Assembly: GCF_005405265.1 (NCBI RefSeq)
Contig: NZ_BJDS01000002.1
Coordinates: forward strand, 62,001-126,000
Direction: 5' to 3'
Length of the DNA: 64,000 nucleotides
From: Enterococcus songbeiensis
GTDB taxonomy: Bacteria > Bacillota > Bacilli > Lactobacillales > Enterococcaceae
Made by a program: the position numbers and the translations under genes. The notes under the pieces are model-generated. The model ran no database searches. It worked only from the letters and a program-made list of their open reading frames with translations, and was not told where the DNA came from. Below, one piece after another: positions 9,081 through 18,674 of the stretch (within the stretch, counting starts at the first letter, position 1; each line of letters begins with the position of its first letter).

Positions 9081-9121
9081 AAACTGAAACTCCTCAACAA
9101 AATCATGAGAAATCACAGTTT
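9081..9121 (-). terminator. Terminator of pepA
   Basis: On the minus strand AAAAACTGTGA pairs, with an interior mismatch, with a TTTCAGTTTTTT tail directly after the pepA stop codon. Confidence 0.65.
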
Positions 9122-9126
9122 TTATT

Positions 9127-10203
9127 TTAACCTTGAATAATCGTATCGATTGTGGATTTATCCAAGCCTTTCAATGTTTGGATCAGCATTTCCCGCGCGG
9201 CGTCAAAATCAGCGATACTAAACATCGTTTGATGGGTATGGATGTAACGTCCCACTACACCAATAACCGTACTTGGAATCCCTTCATTTGAAAGATGAGC
9301 AGCCCCAGCATCTGTACCGCCTTTTGAAACAAAATATTGATATGGGATATGGTTGCTTTCAGCTGTATCTAATAAATATTCTCTCAAACGTGGCAGCATA
9401 ATCAAGCCTGGATCATAAATACGCATCAACGTGCCGTCTCCCAGATGCCCGAATGTGCCGTTTTTCGTAACCGTGTCATCTGCCGCAGAACAATCAACGG
9501 CAAAAAATAAATCCGGTTTGAATTTTGTAGTTGCCACTTTTGACCCTCGCAAACCGACTTCTTCTTGCACATTTGCCCCAGCAATCAGGGTGTGCCCAAG
9601 TTTTTCCTTTTGCAACGCTTCTAGTGCTTCCAACACCACCGTACAGCCATAGCGATTATCCCAAGCTTTTGAAATAATATTTTTGCCATTCGCTGTTTTG
9701 ATCGTTTCAACTTGAGGGACGATCGTATCTCCCGGTTTAACACCGAAACTTTCGGCTTCTTCTTTTGATTCAAATCCGGCATCAAATAAAACATCCGTTA
9801 CTTCCAATGCTTTTTGTCCGGCTGTTCCCCGCAATAAATGTGGTGGAATTGATGCGGAGATACAAGGATAATTTTTCCCGCCAGCTGTCTTTAACGTAAA
9901 TCGTTGCGCAGAAACAACATACGGATTCCAACCACCTAGAGGAACGACTTTAAACAACCCACGTTCGGTGATTTGTGTCAGCATAAACCCGACTTCGTCC
10001 ATGTGTGCCGCTACCATCACCCGTCTTGCATCGGCTTCTTCGTGATGACGAATCCCAAAGATCCCTCCCAAGCCGTCTTGTTGTACCTCATCTACTAATG
10101 GAGTGATTTTTTCTCGCATATAGGTGCGGACCTCTTGTTCAAATCCACTGGTTCCTTGGAGTTCAGTCAATTCTTTGATCCGTTGAAATGTTTTTTCTTC
10201 CAT
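9127..10203 (-). CDS. pepA: Glutamyl aminopeptidase, M42 family
   Basis: A 358-residue metallo-aminopeptidase of family M42 that removes N-terminal Glu or Asp from peptides in the cytoplasm. It resembles lactococcal PepA throughout: LQGTSGFEQEVR, metal-ligand motifs AAHMDEVGFM, SKAWDNRYGC, ANVQEEVGLRG and VDCSAADD, and the terminal GRYIHTHQTMF. The length is the family norm. I start at the ATG at 10203 (AGGTGA seven bases upstream) rather than the in-frame TTG just before it. It belongs to the peptide-utilisation set seen in this window together with PepV and the two OppA-like proteins, but is transcribed alone. Other M42 enzymes were formerly called endoglucanases; the sequence favours PepA. 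Confidence 0.9.
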   Translation of the reverse strand: MEEKTFQRIKELTELQGTSGFEQEVRTYMREKITPLVDEVQQDGLGGIFGIRHHEEADARRVMVAAHMDEVGFMLTQITERGLFKVVPLGGWNPYVVSAQRFTLKTAGGKNYPCISASIPPHLLRGTAGQKALEVTDVLFDAGFESKEEAESFGVKPGDTIVPQVETIKTANGKNIISKAWDNRYGCTVVLEALEALQKEKLGHTLIAGANVQEEVGLRGSKVATTKFKPDLFFAVDCSAADDTVTKNGTFGHLGDGTLMRIYDPGLIMLPRLREYLLDTAESNHIPYQYFVSKGGTDAGAAHLSNEGIPSTVIGVVGRYIHTHQTMFSIADFDAAREMLIQTLKGLDKSTIDTIIQG

Positions 10204-10404
10204 CAAATGCTCACCTGAAATTCAGGTAATTCCTCCCTTGCTTCTTTTTCTTCATCCTTCTGAAAAACACCTTTCATTATAGCGCAAAATCAGAAAAACA
10301 AGTGCCTCTCCTCTAAACATTTTTTATTTTTATGGTAAAATACTAGTGAACCCTTCAAATAACAAAACAAACTATCGCAGTTTTCGACATAAGGAGGAAC
10401 ACCT

Positions 10405-10746
10405 ATGGACAATGACAATCAATTTAATTATTTTAAAGGCGGCCTAGCATTAGGGATGAGTATGGGTCTAGTAGGTGGCGTCGCCTCTGCCTTATGGTTC
10501 AAAAACAAGCAGCTTCTTTCACCGGATGACGTCTTGACCACCGTGAAACGAGCATTTTTAAAAGAAGGACCCATTGAAGGCTCATGGATTAATTTTGAAA
10601 AACAACCTTTGCGCAAATTTGCCGTTCACTCTCAAGGCTACACGGGAGGAATCACCCGCTTAGAAGACGGGCAATTGATTACCTACGAATTTTTAGCTGA
10701 TGCCCAAACTGGAACGGTATTGGATGTCCAACGCTTAAAAAATTAA
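10405..10746 (+). CDS. Small membrane-anchored protein of the PepSY-like COG5584 type
   Basis: A 113-residue protein with a glycine-rich N-terminal membrane anchor (about residues 10-30, GGLALGMSMGLVGGVASALWF) and a soluble C-terminal domain containing SPDDVLTTVKRAFLKEG, GSWINFE, YTGGITRLEDG and TYEFLADAQTGTVLDV. The last part resembles a PepSY-type beta sheet ending, and the whole matches predicted small secreted proteins known in many Firmicutes. It is divergently transcribed from pepA, has a clear AAGGAGG before its ATG and is followed by a terminator. Its function is unknown; control of an extracellular peptidase is only a guess from the PepSY resemblance. Confidence 0.75.
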   Translation: MDNDNQFNYFKGGLALGMSMGLVGGVASALWFKNKQLLSPDDVLTTVKRAFLKEGPIEGSWINFEKQPLRKFAVHSQGYTGGITRLEDGQLITYEFLADAQTGTVLDVQRLKN

Positions 10747-10757
10747 CCTGACTATTG

Positions 10758-10797
10758 ATAAAACCGCTGTGGACAAAAACTCCCGGTGGTTTTTTTC
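10758..10797 (+). terminator. Terminator after the COG5584-like gene
   Basis: AAAACCGC pairs with GGTGGTTTT (one G-T pair) and is followed by a run of T on the plus strand, about 15 bases after the stop codon at 10746. Confidence 0.65.
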
Positions 10798-10894
10798 TGT
10801 CAGGCAAAGTATTTCACAAAAAACCAGTCACCAACTATACTCAAATCATGGCTGCCCCTTTCACTACCGACAGTCGAAAAAGGAGGAATCTTTC

Positions 10895-11236
10895 TTGAAA
10901 TTAACCATTACTCCAACCGCACAAGCTTTTTTGGAAACAAAACAGGAAGAAAAAAAGAGTATTTTACTCACTTTAAACGATGGCTCCAATCAATTTTCAT
11001 CAGCTGCCGGCTGTTGTATGATTGGTGATCGTTTTCAACTTGTATTGGTTGATGCACCAGTGTCCCCATTTACCCAACAACTAGATAACGACCGCTTTTC
11101 AGTCTTCACTTCTGACTATGAAACAGTCTTTCTTGGAGAAAATCCCATCCTTGATTTTAATCAAACACTTCATACCTTGATTTTAAAAAATGATGGTGGT
11201 CTTCTAGACAGCAATGTATTCTTAACGGCAAGCTGA
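10895..11236 (+). CDS. Iron-sulphur cluster biosynthesis family protein (HesB/IscA-like)
   Basis: A 113-residue protein starting with a TTG at 10895, which GGAGG precedes by eight bases; upstream in-frame codons have no ribosome-binding site. It shows the beginning of the Fe-S_biosyn fold (LKLTITPTAQAFLE, SILLTLNDG) but keeps only an adjacent cysteine pair (AGCCMIGD) rather than the three conserved cysteines of true IscA. This cysteine-poor subgroup is common in Lactobacillales. A role in Fe-S metabolism is therefore inferred from fold, not from active-site residues. It ends before a bidirectional terminator shared with pepV. Confidence 0.72.
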   Translation: MKLTITPTAQAFLETKQEEKKSILLTLNDGSNQFSSAAGCCMIGDRFQLVLVDAPVSPFTQQLDNDRFSVFTSDYETVFLGENPILDFNQTLHTLILKNDGGLLDSNVFLTAS

Positions 11237-11263
11237 AAATTTTTTATTAACTAGATAGAGATA

Positions 11264-11303
11264 AAAAAAACTTTCCCAAATTAATTGGGAAAGTTTTTTT
11301 CAA
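11264..11303. terminator. Bidirectional terminator between the HesB-like gene and pepV
   Basis: AACTTTCCCAA and TTGGGAAAGTT form an 11-bp stem flanked by A and T runs on both sides, so it can end transcription from both convergent genes. Confidence 0.88.
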
Positions 11304-12710
11304 TTATTTTGCTAATCTGTAAATAGCATCTGCATAAATCACGGTTGCCCGCAATAAATCATCTAGTTCCATAAATTCGTTGGCTTGGTGCATTGTATCG
11401 GTATATCCAGGGAACATGGCACCATAAGCAACGCCTCGTTCTAATAAACGGCCATAGGTTCCACCACCAATAATTTGTTCAAAGCCTTTTTCACCGGTAT
11501 GTTCTTCATAAACAGCCAGCAAAGTTGCTACCAATGGATCATCTTGTGGTACATAGTGAGGGGGCATGTTGCGATCTCCTTGAGAAACAACCGCTCCTTT
11601 AGCCGTAGCTGTCACACCTGCAACTAATTTTTCTGCCGTCACACCTTTTGGATAACGGAAATTCAAGGTCGTCACGTTATCGTCATTTCCTTCAACAAAG
11701 CTGATTAAACCAGCGTTCATCGTTAGTTTACCCATTTTTTCATCTTCGTAAGCAACGCCTAATTTTTCTCCATAAAAGTCTTCATGAGCAACTGTTCCTA
11801 AAACATGTACAAAGTCTTTGGCTTGTCCACCAAAAGCAAAGCCATCTAAAAAGGCTGCCAAGAAGGTTCCCGCATTGATTCCAATTTCAGGATGCGCACC
11901 GTGTGCCCCTTTGCCGACTAACTCAATGGATACTTCTGCGTCTTCCGTCGTAATCGTTCCAGAAACTGGATTTTCTTTCAAATAAGCTAGATAAGCAGTT
12001 TCCATTTCTAATGCTGCTTCCGTTGAAGCAGCTGTAAGTTTTGCTGTTGCTGTTCCAGGAACCATATTTTCTCGTAGTCCGGAAGTAAAAGAATGCAGTG
12101 TAAATTCTCCCGCATTTTCTCCTTTGAAATGCAGTTTAAGGGTTACGTTTCCTTTTTCCCCGTTGATGATTGGAAATTCTGCATCAGGTGAAAAACCAAA
12201 ATCGGGTTTTTCTTCATGTTGGAAGTAATAGTTCATATCTCCCCAACCGGATTCTTCATCACTCCCCACAACAAAACGAACTTTTTTAGATAAAGGCAGA
12301 TTCAATTCTTTGATGATTTTTAACGCATAATAAGCTGCCATGCTTGGTCCTTTGTCGTCAGAAGAACCGCGTGCAAAGATTTTGCCATCTTTTAACACTG
12401 GTTCATAAGGATCTGTTTCCCAACCGTCTCCAGCGGGAACGACATCCATGTGTCCGAAGATTCCCAACGTTTCAGCACCTTCGCCAAATTCAATATGTCC
12501 CGCGTAATTGTCCACATTTTTTACCGTAAAGCCGTCACGTTCCCCATAAGACAGCATGTGCAGCAACGCATCCCGTGGTCCAGGACCAAAAGGCGCATCC
12601 ACTGTTTTTTTCGCGTCATCACGTTCACTATTGATGCGCAATAAATCGAAAAGATCCTTTAATAAGTCGTCTTTTCTTGCATCGACTTCTTTTTGCCAAT
12701 CGATTGTCAT
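11304..12710 (-). CDS. pepV: Dipeptidase PepV, M20 family
   Basis: A 468-residue zinc dipeptidase that releases amino acids from dipeptides in the cytoplasm. The M20 metal motifs are present: GHMDVVPAGDGWETDPYEP, SSDDKGPSMAAYYALK, the catalytic DEESGWGDM and, near the end, GGGTYGRLL and HQANEFMELDDL. The size fits PepV of Lactobacillus and Lactococcus. The ATG at 12710 is chosen because GGAGG stands seven bases before it; an earlier in-frame ATG six bases upstream is too close. It is convergent with the HesB-like gene and divergent from the NAD(P)H-hydrate dehydratase gene. Confidence 0.93.
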   Translation of the reverse strand: MTIDWQKEVDARKDDLLKDLFDLLRINSERDDAKKTVDAPFGPGPRDALLHMLSYGERDGFTVKNVDNYAGHIEFGEGAETLGIFGHMDVVPAGDGWETDPYEPVLKDGKIFARGSSDDKGPSMAAYYALKIIKELNLPLSKKVRFVVGSDEESGWGDMNYYFQHEEKPDFGFSPDAEFPIINGEKGNVTLKLHFKGENAGEFTLHSFTSGLRENMVPGTATAKLTAASTEAALEMETAYLAYLKENPVSGTITTEDAEVSIELVGKGAHGAHPEIGINAGTFLAAFLDGFAFGGQAKDFVHVLGTVAHEDFYGEKLGVAYEDEKMGKLTMNAGLISFVEGNDDNVTTLNFRYPKGVTAEKLVAGVTATAKGAVVSQGDRNMPPHYVPQDDPLVATLLAVYEEHTGEKGFEQIIGGGTYGRLLERGVAYGAMFPGYTDTMHQANEFMELDDLLRATVIYADAIYRLAK

Positions 12711-12895
12711 ATCCATTCCTCCTTGTTCATCTACCTCTTCAAAAAGCGAAGACGGTACTGGCATTCAAAAAATGCCTTCGTGTTCCATGATACCATTTCT
12801 ATTTAAGAATTGAAAAAGAATCGTGCCAATTTTCGAAATATTTCCCGTTTGTTGGATCTTCGGTATAATGAAGGAAACGAAGGGAGCACGTGAAA

Positions 12896-13720
12896 ATGAT
12901 CGAATTAACAGAAGAACAAGTGACGAAAGTGATTCGTCCCCGCCAATCGGAAAGTCACAAAGGTGATTATGGGCGTGTTGTCCTGATTGGAGGAAACTCG
13001 CAATACGGTGGTGCAATCATCATGTCCGCAGAAGCCTGTGTCCATGCTGGTGCCGGACTAACAACCGTCGTGACAGCTACCAAAAACCATTCCTCGCTGC
13101 ACAGCCGTTTGCCGGAAGTAATGGTGGTCGATTGGCAGGAAGAAGTCACTGAATTGCTTGAAACAGCTGATGTTGTCGTCATTGGTCCCGGATTAGGTCT
13201 GTCTGATTTCAGTAAAAGACTCTTGCAGGTCGTCCTTGAAAAACAGAATGAACAATGGCTGATTATCGACGGTTCAGGAATTACCTTGTTTGCGGCCGAT
13301 CCACTGCCCTTAAATAATCCTGCCCGAGTCGTTTTTACACCCCATCAAATGGAATGGCAACGTCTCAGCGGTTTAGAGATTGCCCAACAAACCTCAGAAA
13401 AAAATCAGGCAGCCCAACAAAAACTAGGTGCCACCATCGTGTTGAAAAGTCACCGCACAGAAATTTATACAGCGGACCAGATTTATACAAATCCTCTCGG
13501 TAATCCGGCGATGGCTACCGGCGGTATGGGGGATACTTTAGCGGGAATGATTGCCGGTTTCTTAGCACAATTTCCGTCAGATGAACAAACGATTGGCGCT
13601 GCGGTATATCTTCACAGCTTGATTGGCGACAGCTTGGCAGAGAAAAATTATGTAGTACTCCCTACTGAAATCAGTCGCCAGTTGCCTCTTTGGATGCGAA
13701 AATTTGCCGATAAAAAATGA
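12896..13720 (+). CDS. nnrD: ADP-dependent NAD(P)H-hydrate dehydratase
   Basis: A 274-residue ribokinase-like enzyme (CARKD family, former YxkO/YjeF C-terminal domain) that repairs hydrated NADH and NADPH using ADP. Diagnostic segments are KGDYGRVVLIGGN, GGAIIMSAEACVHAGAGLTTV, FTPHQMEWQRLSG and the nucleotide-binding NPAMATGGMGDTLAGMI. The epimerase half (NnrE) that is fused in many bacteria is not present here and must lie elsewhere. The ATG at 12896 has GGGAG nine bases upstream; a GTG six bases earlier is too close. A TATAAT stands at 12864-12869. It ends at a strong hairpin. Confidence 0.92.
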   Translation: MIELTEEQVTKVIRPRQSESHKGDYGRVVLIGGNSQYGGAIIMSAEACVHAGAGLTTVVTATKNHSSLHSRLPEVMVVDWQEEVTELLETADVVVIGPGLGLSDFSKRLLQVVLEKQNEQWLIIDGSGITLFAADPLPLNNPARVVFTPHQMEWQRLSGLEIAQQTSEKNQAAQQKLGATIVLKSHRTEIYTADQIYTNPLGNPAMATGGMGDTLAGMIAGFLAQFPSDEQTIGAAVYLHSLIGDSLAEKNYVVLPTEISRQLPLWMRKFADKK

Positions 13721-13730
13721 GCCCTTCCAT

Positions 13731-13781
13731 GAACCGCCCTGCAACGTTAAGTGAGGGCGGTTCAAAAAGGACTCCTTTTTT
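13731..13781 (+). terminator. Terminator of nnrD
   Basis: GAACCGCCCT (13731-13740) pairs with AGGGCGGTTC (13754-13763), followed by a second short AAAAAGG/CCTTTTT hairpin and seven T. The same stem may serve the convergent acyltransferase gene. Confidence 0.78.
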
Positions 13782-15643
13782 TATTTTAAAATTGTTTGCG
13801 AAACCAGTTTGCAGTATTCAATCATACCGTCCGCATCGGGATGGACCCGGTCATTATAGAACCAGTCTTCCTGCTCATTGCTCAGTCCATACCAGTCCAA
13901 TAGTGTAATATTTTTGTATTTCTTCGCCATTTTTTCCAGCATCGTATTGACTTCATTTTGCCAACGTTGTGTCGGAACTCGAACATTGATCCAATAGACA
14001 TTGCGGTCACCAATTTCTTTCATGAAGGCATCAAATTGTGCTTCAGTGAAAGAACCGTTCGTGCCTAAACCAATCAAGACATTTTCCTTTAGCAAATCGT
14101 CTTCTCGCAACTGCTTCACTAAATCGGCACTCTCGTAAAGCTGTCGTCCGACATCCGCATCAACAATAATCTTTGGAAAAATCTCTTTTAGATCGGTAGT
14201 AGCATCCAACATAACCGAATCACCAAAAGCCGTTAAATCCATCGATTGTGCTTTTTTAACTTGTGCTTGTGTCAATCCATACTTTTGCGTCAGTGCTTTT
14301 TGTTCTTCTGTCAGATTTTGATTTTCTTCCGAAGAAGCAGTCGTGCTGGTCTGTTTGGATTTTTCAGCCGCCTCTTTATTTGCTGCGATTTTTTCTTGCA
14401 GTTGTTTTTGATCTGCGTCCACATAATTTGTTGGCGCAATCACTAACCCCACAATGGCAACCACTAAAACGGCAATTCCCGGCACTAACCAAGGTTTTTG
14501 CCAACTGATGAATGGTTTTTTGAACCAGCCTTTGACAACTTGCCAACTCTTGCGATAGTCAAAGCGGCGCAATGGATTTTCAATAAAGCGGTAGCTTAAC
14601 TCACTGATTCCAAAAATCAAAGCTAATTCAATCAAGGTGTGCAACCAAACATTTTCGGCAATACTGTTGATTTTTGCTTCATAAAAAATCATCACTGGAA
14701 ACTGATACAGATAGATGCCGTAGCTGCGTTTGCCAATATAGCTGAAAACCGGATTGGTCAACCATTTGTTCAAACTGGCACCAGGATGTGCGACCACTGC
14801 CACTAAAAGCACACACAACAAACTAATCAAAAACATCCCGCCATAATACACAAAAGTATAGTGGGCATCTAAAAAGAAGAAGGCTGCCACTAAAAGGAGA
14901 AATGAAACAATCCCCACCGAATTGAGCAGGCGTTTGGCCTGTCGGGGAATTTCTTCCTTCAAATGTGTGCTGGGCCAGATAAATGCTAGCGCAGAACCCA
15001 ACCAGATGGAAAACATTCGCGTATCCGTACCGTAATAAACCCGTGTAGGATCCGCTCCCGGTACAAATTTAACGGCCATCCAAATTGCGGAAACGCAAGA
15101 TAACGCAAACACCGTATAAAAAATGTAGCGTCGTTTTTTTACCAGCAGCATCAGTAGGACAAAGAGCAAAGGCCAAACAAGATAGTTTTGTCCCTCCACT
15201 GCCAGTGACCAGATATGGGTAAAGGGTGACTCATTAGCAAAGCGGTCAAAATAGGACATCCCGTGCTGAATTTGCCACCAATTATTGAAGTACAGCAAAC
15301 TGCTGGAAAAAATTCCTTTTAAATTATTCAATAAATTCCGTTGAAACAGTGTAATATATGCCGTTGCTGTGACCATCAAAAAGACCAGCCCCGGGTAGAG
15401 CCGCTTCATTCGACGAACATAAAACTGCCACAAAGCAATTTTACCGTTTTGATCCCATTCTTGCCTGAGCAAGTCTGTAATCAAATAACCTGATACCGCA
15501 AAAAATACGGGTACTCCTAAATAACCTCCCCGCATTCTTGTTGGTAATAAATGATAAAAAATGACGCCGATCACAGCAAGGGTACGGATTCCATCAAATC
15601 CTGTGATGTAGCGGCTTTTTTTTAGTCGTTTTTTTTGCTGCAT
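13781..15643 (-). CDS. OatA-like peptidoglycan O-acetyltransferase
   Basis: A 620-residue two-domain membrane enzyme. Residues about 10-370 are an acyltransferase-3 domain with ten or so membrane spans (YITGFDGIRTLAVIGVIFYHLLP, GGYLGVPVFFAVSGYLI). After a charged linker, residues about 440-620 form an extracytoplasmic SGNH hydrolase-like domain with FGDSVMLD (Ser nucleophile), GTNG and DRVHPDADGM (Asp-x-x-His). This is the OatA layout, which moves acetyl groups to the C6 hydroxyl of MurNAc and gives lysozyme resistance. A TTG at 15655 is an alternative start. The exact acceptor is inferred from family. Confidence 0.85.
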   Translation of the reverse strand: MQQKKRLKKSRYITGFDGIRTLAVIGVIFYHLLPTRMRGGYLGVPVFFAVSGYLITDLLRQEWDQNGKIALWQFYVRRMKRLYPGLVFLMVTATAYITLFQRNLLNNLKGIFSSSLLYFNNWWQIQHGMSYFDRFANESPFTHIWSLAVEGQNYLVWPLLFVLLMLLVKKRRYIFYTVFALSCVSAIWMAVKFVPGADPTRVYYGTDTRMFSIWLGSALAFIWPSTHLKEEIPRQAKRLLNSVGIVSFLLLVAAFFFLDAHYTFVYYGGMFLISLLCVLLVAVVAHPGASLNKWLTNPVFSYIGKRSYGIYLYQFPVMIFYEAKINSIAENVWLHTLIELALIFGISELSYRFIENPLRRFDYRKSWQVVKGWFKKPFISWQKPWLVPGIAVLVVAIVGLVIAPTNYVDADQKQLQEKIAANKEAAEKSKQTSTTASSEENQNLTEEQKALTQKYGLTQAQVKKAQSMDLTAFGDSVMLDATTDLKEIFPKIIVDADVGRQLYESADLVKQLREDDLLKENVLIGLGTNGSFTEAQFDAFMKEIGDRNVYWINVRVPTQRWQNEVNTMLEKMAKKYKNITLLDWYGLSNEQEDWFYNDRVHPDADGMIEYCKLVSQTILK

Positions 15644-15871
15644 CCTACATTCCAACTTTTCCTTTTTTTAGTCTTGATACCTCTGTTTACGGCTAAAATC
15701 AGCTATTTTTGATTCCCCGTTTTCCCCAATAGGTATGCTTTTTCATCATGCCATATTCCCATGAAAAATAGCACATTTCTTTAAAGAATTTCAAACACTT
15801 TCGTAAAAACTTAAACATTTGTTCGATTTTGGCGAAGGGTGAGGTTGTGTGACCTACAGAAAAAAATTTTC

Positions 15872-16747
15872 CTATAATTCTTCTTCGTAAAAACGACCCA
15901 AAATCTGTACATTTTCAGCGATACTGACGAAAGCCTTTGGATCAGCTTCCTTCATGGCATTACGCAGCATTGGCAGTTCAAAACGGGTAACGACCGTCAG
16001 CAACACCGTTTGTTTGTCGTGATGATAGGCGCCTTCTGCTTCATTGATAATCGTGATTCCCCGCCGCATCCGATGCTGAATTGTATGAATCACGCGATCC
16101 GGATAACGGGTAATGATCGTTACTTGCATTTTTTTCTGTTTGGTAAAAACAGCGTCTGTTACCTTGCCACTGACAAAAATAGCCAACGCGCTGTATAAGG
16201 CATACTGCCAACCAAATAAAATTCCGGCAGCCAACATGATAAACAAATTAAAAAAAATCGAGATGGAGCCAACTGTGCCGCCCGTTTTTTTGCGGATGGC
16301 GATACTGATAAAGTCCAGACCTCCTGAAGACAGACCACTCTTTAAGGCATAACCGATGCCCGCTCCCATGATTGCCCCACCAAAAATTGCGCAAATAATC
16401 GGATCATCCGACAATACCTCTTCCGGCATAATCTGCATGAAAATCGATGTCAAAACAACCGTGATGCCAGTAAAAATCGTAAATTTATGACCAATTTTAA
16501 ACCAGCCCAAGAAAAACAACGGGATATTCAAAAACAACAAAGTGACAGATACGGGAATATAAATCCCAATCAAATCCTTCGACAATGTCGTCAAAATCTG
16601 CGCTACTCCAGTGATTCCACTGGAATAAATATTTCCCGGCTGATAAAAAAAATTCACTGAGATCGACGCCAAAATAGCATACACGATCGAATAGGAAAAT
16701 TTTGTTGCATAATCGGGATGGGGTAAAAATTTAAATAGCTTATTCAT
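15872..16747 (-). CDS. YitT family membrane protein (DUF161/DUF2179)
   Basis: A 291-residue protein with five or six membrane spans in the first 200 residues (YITT_membrane signatures NFFYQPGNIYSSGITGVAQIL, GAIMGAGIGYALKSGLSSGGLDFI) and a cytoplasmic C-terminal DUF2179 domain (KKMQVTIITRYPDRVIHTIQ, RGITIINEAEGAY). This architecture is shared by YitT, YpjC and YxkD of Bacillus, whose role is unknown. It stands alone between aspS and the acyltransferase gene. The 228 bases between it and the acyltransferase gene hold no further gene or clear structure that I can see. Confidence 0.85.
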   Translation of the reverse strand: MNKLFKFLPHPDYATKFSYSIVYAILASISVNFFYQPGNIYSSGITGVAQILTTLSKDLIGIYIPVSVTLLFLNIPLFFLGWFKIGHKFTIFTGITVVLTSIFMQIMPEEVLSDDPIICAIFGGAIMGAGIGYALKSGLSSGGLDFISIAIRKKTGGTVGSISIFFNLFIMLAAGILFGWQYALYSALAIFVSGKVTDAVFTKQKKMQVTIITRYPDRVIHTIQHRMRRGITIINEAEGAYHHDKQTVLLTVVTRFELPMLRNAMKEADPKAFVSIAENVQILGRFYEEEL

Positions 16748-16805
16748 GGAAAACGGGCCCTCGTTTCAAACATTCTCCTTATATTATACGAAAATTTTCT
16801 GCAAA

Positions 16806-16842
16806 AAGAAGAGGACAACTAATAAAAGTCGTCCTTTTCATA
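16806..16842 (-). terminator. Terminator of the hisS-aspS operon
   Basis: On the minus strand AAAAGGACGAC pairs with GTTGTCCTCTT around an A/T loop and is followed by T-rich sequence, just after the aspS stop at 16848. Confidence 0.75.
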
Positions 16843-16847
16843 AAAAC

Positions 16848-18620
16848 TTATTCTTCTTCGATTGACGTAACATCGATATTTAGCTCAAATAATTGTAAAG
16901 GTGCTACAGTACTTGGTGCAGAAGACATTGGATCAACTGCTTTTCCGTTTTTAGGAAAGGCAATCACTTCTCGAATATTTTCTTCACCGGCTAACAGCAT
17001 CACAAAACGGTCAAGTCCCAAAGCGATTCCGCCATGAGGAGGGAAGCCGTAATCCAACGCTTCCAATAAGAAACCAAATTGTTCTTCCATCGCTTCTTTG
17101 GTAAAGCCCAGTGTTTCAAACATTTTTTCTTGAATAGCTCGGGTGTGGATCCGCAATGAGCCGCCGCCAAGTTCATATCCGTTTAACACGATATCGTAAG
17201 CTTCTGCATACACTTTAGCCGGATCGGTACTCAATAACGGAATGTCGCTTTCTTTTGGCATCGTAAATGGATGGTGAGCAGAAACGTAGCGTTTTGCTTC
17301 GTCGTCGTATTCAAATTGAGGCCAATCAGTTACCCATAAGAAATTGAATTTTGTCGTGTCAATCAAGCCTAATTCTTTCCCCATTCGGGTACGGATTGCG
17401 CCTAATGTTGCAGAAACGATACCAAAACTATCCGCACCAAACATCAGCAAGTCGCCGACTTCGGCATCGGTTGCTTGGATGATGGCTTCTTGTTTTTCCG
17501 TTAAGAATTTTGCAATTGGGCCTTTCAAGCCGTCTTCTTCAACCTTCAACCAAGCCAATCCTTTAGCACCAAATTGGCTGGCATATTGTCCTAATTGATC
17601 CATATCTTTACGAGAATAACGGGAAGCTGCACCTTTTGCATTCAACGCTTTAACAACGCCGCCATGTTCCAAGGCCATTTGGAAAACTTTGAAATCAACC
17701 TCTTTCACTACGTCGCTTAAATCAATTAATTCCATCCCAAAACGGGTGTCCGGTTTGTCACTGCCGTAACGTCCCATTGCTTCATCATAAGTCATCCGAG
17801 GGAAAGGCAAGGTAACGGAGATTCCTTTTACGTCCTTCATCACTTTGGCAATCAGGCCTTCCGTATACTCTTGAATTTCTTCTGTTGTTAAAAAGGTCGT
17901 TTCAATATCCACTTGGGTAAATTCCGGTTGTCGGTCTCCCCGCAAATCTTCATCACGGAAGCAGCGAACGATTTGATAATAACGATCAAAGCCGGCATTC
18001 ATCAATAATTGTTTGAAAATCTGTGGCGATTGTGGCAACGCATAAAAATGTCCGGCATGGACACGAGAAGGAACCAAATAGTCCCGTGCGCCTTCTGGTG
18101 TTGATTTTGCCAAATAAGGCGTTTCAATATCCAAAAAGTCGTTTTCATCTAAATAGTGACGGATGGCTTGCGTTGTTTTATTCCGCAAAATCAAATTTTG
18201 CGTCATTTTTGGTCGGCGTAAATCCAAATAACGATATTTCATCCGAATTTCATCATTGACCTTTTGATCGTCTTCAATCATGAATGGCGGTGTTTTTGCC
18301 TTGTTCAAAATTGTGATTTGAGAAACCATTACTTCAAAACGACCTGTTACCATCTTAGGATTGATTGCTTCTGGTGACCGATGCATGACTTCACCGGTCA
18401 CTTCAATCACGTATTCACTCCGACATTTATCTGCAATTTCCCATGAATCTTTTGATTTTTCCGGATTGAAAACAACTTGAACGATGCCTTCACGGTCTCG
18501 CAGATCAATAAAAATCACGCCACCTAAATCCCGTCTTTTTTGAACCCAACCTTTTAATGTAACTGTCTGACCTACTTGTTCTTCTGAGACCAGACCGCAA
18601 TATACTGTACGTTTTGCCAT
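16848..18620 (-). CDS. aspS: Aspartyl-tRNA synthetase
   Basis: A 590-residue class II synthetase of the long bacterial type, charging tRNA-Asp in the cytoplasm. The OB-fold anticodon domain (residues 1-110, [27 protein letters not shown]) is followed by motif 2 in [22 protein letters not shown], the bacterial GAD insertion domain (about 280-420) and motif 3 in [17 protein letters not shown]. It is downstream of hisS with a 54-base gap and shares its T-box leader, whose specifier reads GAC, an Asp codon. The same pairing occurs in Bacillus. Confidence 0.97.
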   Translation of the reverse strand: MAKRTVYCGLVSEEQVGQTVTLKGWVQKRRDLGGVIFIDLRDREGIVQVVFNPEKSKDSWEIADKCRSEYVIEVTGEVMHRSPEAINPKMVTGRFEVMVSQITILNKAKTPPFMIEDDQKVNDEIRMKYRYLDLRRPKMTQNLILRNKTTQAIRHYLDENDFLDIETPYLAKSTPEGARDYLVPSRVHAGHFYALPQSPQIFKQLLMNAGFDRYYQIVRCFRDEDLRGDRQPEFTQVDIETTFLTTEEIQEYTEGLIAKVMKDVKGISVTLPFPRMTYDEAMGRYGSDKPDTRFGMELIDLSDVVKEVDFKVFQMALEHGGVVKALNAKGAASRYSRKDMDQLGQYASQFGAKGLAWLKVEEDGLKGPIAKFLTEKQEAIIQATDAEVGDLLMFGADSFGIVSATLGAIRTRMGKELGLIDTTKFNFLWVTDWPQFEYDDEAKRYVSAHHPFTMPKESDIPLLSTDPAKVYAEAYDIVLNGYELGGGSLRIHTRAIQEKMFETLGFTKEAMEEQFGFLLEALDYGFPPHGGIALGLDRFVMLLAGEENIREVIAFPKNGKAVDPMSSAPSTVAPLQLFELNIDVTSIEEE

Positions 18621-18674
18621 TTCATTTGCTCCTTTTTGGTGGTAAATTTCCGATAGTGTCAGTGACTCTGACGA

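Noticed and set aside
9127-10203. Endoglucanase annotation of the M42 gene
   Set aside because: Motifs and overall likeness fit glutamyl aminopeptidase PepA; the endoglucanase name for this family is historical.
13981-14600. Short open frames on the plus strand inside the acyltransferase gene
   Set aside because: Cysteine- and leucine-rich antisense translations of a membrane-protein gene, without initiation signals.
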